Source: Actinomycetota bacterium (GTDB taxonomy: Bacteria > Actinomycetota > Actinomycetes > S36-B12 > CAIYMF01). From it: DNA of 7,345 nt. Shown here in pieces: positions 5,647 to 7,345 of the stretch (position 1 is the first letter of the stretch; every line of letters begins with the position of its first letter). The position numbers were made by a program, and so were the translations under genes. The notes below the pieces were generated by a model that searched no databases, had not been told where the DNA came from, and saw nothing but the letters and a program-made list of their open reading frames with translations. The stretch lies in contig WLOZ01000086.1 in NCBI GenBank assembly GCA_009699025.1, positions 1-7,345 on the forward strand, written 5' to 3'.

Positions 5647-7005
5647 GTGAGCCTCAAGCAGCGGGTGATCCTGACGACCGCGGTTGCAGTGGTGGTCGCC
5701 GCGTCGGTCGTCGGGCTGCTCGCCTACACGATTATTGCCGGGCAGCTGCTGGCCACCGTTGACACTACGTTGCGCGTCGCTGCGGCCGAGGCGAAGATGG
5801 GAGGGAATGAAGACGTCGGCGGCCCACCCCTCCCGTCGGATGTGTCAGTTGAGGTGGCCACCGGACGTGTCGATCTCGCCACCGGCGCCGTCATCGTGGT
5901 GCGACAGGCGGGTACCAGCGCTGACCCGAAGCCCTTTCCGCGACTCACGCCGGCGGAGCTGGTGCTAGCCGCGCGAGACCCCCTCAGCGTCGACGCTCCC
6001 GGGCCCTACCGCGTGTATGTGCGCATCATGGACCCGCGTCGCGGCGCGGCGGTGGCGGTCATGTCGCTGGAGCGATATCAGCAGTCGCTCAACCAGTTCG
6101 CCTGGAGTCTCACGGGAGCGTTGGTGGGGGTGCTGCTGGTACTGCTGGCTGCCTCGTGGCTCATCGCGCGGCGCATGTTCGTGCCCCTCGACGACATTGT
6201 TCGGTCGGCCGAGGGCATCACCGCGCGTGATGTTAGCGCTCGGGTTCCGGCCCATGGCAATGCCAGTGAGGTGCGTCGGCTGGCGGCGTCGCTGAACTCG
6301 ATGATCGATCGATTGGCCGAGTCTGAGGGCAGCCTGCGAGCCTTCATCGCCGACACCTCGCATGAGATCCGGACGCCGCTCACCGTGATTAGCGGGTACC
6401 TCCAGCAACTCGAGGTTGGCGCTAGTCAGGGCGCGCCGGTCGACCCCGAGGTGCTGCGCCGAATGTCGAGGGAGTCACAGCGACTCGACCGGCTCGTGAC
6501 CCAACTGCTCAGACTCGACGCCGTCGGCACCCGCACGAGCACGGTGTCGTCGGTGCGGCTCGACGAACTGATTCGCGAGGAACTCGCCGACCTCGTGGCG
6601 CTGGACGGCACCCGGTTCATCACCCTCTCCCTCGAGCCGGTGAGCATCGAAGGCGAGGAGGATTCGTTGCGACAGCTGATGGCCAATATTCGCCAGAACC
6701 TCGAGCGACACACGCCGCCGGGTTCGATCATCGAAGCCACCCTCACGATCCAAGGCTCAGAGGCCCTCCTGCTCGTCGACGATTCGGGACCCGGTATCCC
6801 CGACCCACAGCGTCGGGCGGCGCTGTCGTCGACGCGAAGGGATGAGACCGCGCGCGGCCGGTCCACCGAAGGCTTCGGGCTGGGCATGACGATCATCGCG
6901 ACCGTGGTGGCCCATCACGGGGGCACGCTGAGCCTGGACACGAGCCCTCTGGGAGGGTTGCGCACGCGCATCGCCCTTCCGCTGCATGCGAAAGCAACCT
7001 GGTGA
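5647..7005 (+). CDS. Membrane sensor histidine kinase
   Basis: A 452-residue kinase starting with GTG, 7 bp after the regulator stop and without its own clear Shine-Dalgarno sequence, so translation is probably coupled. A first membrane segment lies at about residues 8-30, an extracytoplasmic sensor region of about 120 residues follows, and the second membrane segment is at about 155-174. A HAMP linker (about 175-228) leads to the HisKA domain with His239 in the H-box (DTSHEIRTPLTVI). The ATP-binding domain (about 338-447) has an N-box with Asn347 and Asn351 (ANIRQNLERHTPPG), a G1 box at 379-385 (DSGPGIP) and a G2 box at 409-413 (GFGLG). The usual F-box with an FxRF-like motif is not recognisable; in its place is a stretch rich in Arg, Ser and Thr (about 390-408). 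The sensor region has no motif I recognise, so the stimulus is unknown. It is the likely partner of the OmpR-type regulator. Confidence 0.95.
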   Translation: MSLKQRVILTTAVAVVVAASVVGLLAYTIIAGQLLATVDTTLRVAAAEAKMGGNEDVGGPPLPSDVSVEVATGRVDLATGAVIVVRQAGTSADPKPFPRLTPAELVLAARDPLSVDAPGPYRVYVRIMDPRRGAAVAVMSLERYQQSLNQFAWSLTGALVGVLLVLLAASWLIARRMFVPLDDIVRSAEGITARDVSARVPAHGNASEVRRLAASLNSMIDRLAESEGSLRAFIADTSHEIRTPLTVISGYLQQLEVGASQGAPVDPEVLRRMSRESQRLDRLVTQLLRLDAVGTRTSTVSSVRLDELIREELADLVALDGTRFITLSLEPVSIEGEEDSLRQLMANIRQNLERHTPPGSIIEATLTIQGSEALLLVDDSGPGIPDPQRRAALSSTRRDETARGRSTEGFGLGMTIIATVVAHHGGTLSLDTSPLGGLRTRIALPLHAKATW

Positions 7006-7056
7006 GCTGACGAACCCGGAAGGGAACAGCAGGCCGTCGCCGGGTGTTCATGGGTT

Positions 7057-7345
7057 ATGTCGCTCGAGCAGGATGGCCAGAGGGTCCCGTTGGAGGAACG
7101 CGCCAGCGACATCCCTTATGAGCTCGCTGAGGCATCCGAAGCTCCACTCGACCCCGAGGCCTGGAAGCGTCGGCGCGTACGGGTGCTGTGTCGCTGGGCT
7201 GCCGCGGTGGTCGTTGCGGTGCTCATCGGCGTGGCCGGGGCCTTGGCCCTCGACCTGCGCTCGCACTCAGGCTGCGACGGCATCGGGCAGGCGCAAGGGT
7301 TCGCTGAGGTCATCGCCGCGGGGTGGACTGTCGAGTGCGCGTCGA
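7057..7345 (+). CDS. Single-pass membrane protein, partial at window end
   Basis: An open frame of 96 codons starts with ATG at 7057 and runs off the window end. It lies 51 bp after the kinase stop in the same reading frame. It is the only in-frame start after that stop, since the intervening codons contain no ATG, GTG or TTG. The N-terminal 36 residues are acidic and polar. A basic stretch (KRRRVR, 37-42) then precedes one membrane segment at about 44-66 (alternating Ala, Val, Leu and Gly). This predicts N-inside topology with the C-terminal part outside. Two cysteines, C73 and C94, lie beyond the membrane and could form a disulfide. The ribosome binding site is weak: the nearest purine-rich tract (7019-7026) is about 30 bases upstream. 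The family is not recognised. It may be cotranscribed with the two-component pair. Confidence 0.6.
   Translation, partial: MSLEQDGQRVPLEERASDIPYELAEASEAPLDPEAWKRRRVRVLCRWAAAVVVAVLIGVAGALALDLRSHSGCDGIGQAQGFAEVIAAGWTVECAS

Noticed and set aside
4938..5657. Minus-strand open frame of 239 codons opposite the response regulator
   Set aside because: The + strand encodes a full OmpR-type regulator with all phosphorylation residues, so the opposite frame is a shadow.
7014..7045. ACCCGG / CCGGGT inverted repeat after the kinase gene as a terminator
   Set aside because: It is only a 6-bp stem with a 20-base loop and no T tract, too weak to call.

Overview
The window is GC-rich DNA with a strong G/C bias at third codon positions, and all seven supported genes lie on the + strand. 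A PAC2-family protein, an AbiEi-like/Vsr-like endonuclease-fold protein, an OmpR-type two-component pair and a high-GC Gram-positive style of expression signals together suggest an actinobacterium. Microbacteriaceae is my best guess, but that is inference from gene style only. No rRNA, tRNA, CRISPR array, insertion sequence transposase or phage gene was seen.

Region 1 (1-1123) holds one gene for a protein with an AbiEi-like winged-helix N-terminus and a DUF559/Vsr-like endonuclease C-terminus. It is bracketed by inverted copies of a 28-bp repeat. The right side has two identical copies in tandem at a 30-bp period. The left side has one diverged copy in opposite orientation plus the end of another cut by the window edge. 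The arms match at 48 of 55 positions without gaps. This cassette-like arrangement is the most unusual structure in the window.

Region 2 (1124-3060) holds an epoxide-hydrolase-like alpha/beta hydrolase with an Asp nucleophile, then a PAC2 (proteasome-assembly-chaperone-like) protein. A perfect 14-bp palindrome lies just upstream of the PAC2 ribosome binding site.

Region 3 (3061-4912) encodes a secreted haem peroxidase of the animal-type (peroxidase-cyclooxygenase) superfamily. The distal Gln/Asp/His, Ca-binding loop, distal Arg/Glu and proximal His/Asn positions can all be aligned to human myeloperoxidase. The protein has no cysteine. A strong 15-bp stem-loop closes the unit.

Region 4 (4913-7345) is a two-component operon: an OmpR/PhoB-type response regulator, then 7 bp later a GTG-initiated membrane histidine kinase. 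A single-pass membrane protein gene follows and runs off the window end. The hairpin between the peroxidase and the regulator argues for separate transcription, so regulation of the peroxidase by this pair is possible but not shown.
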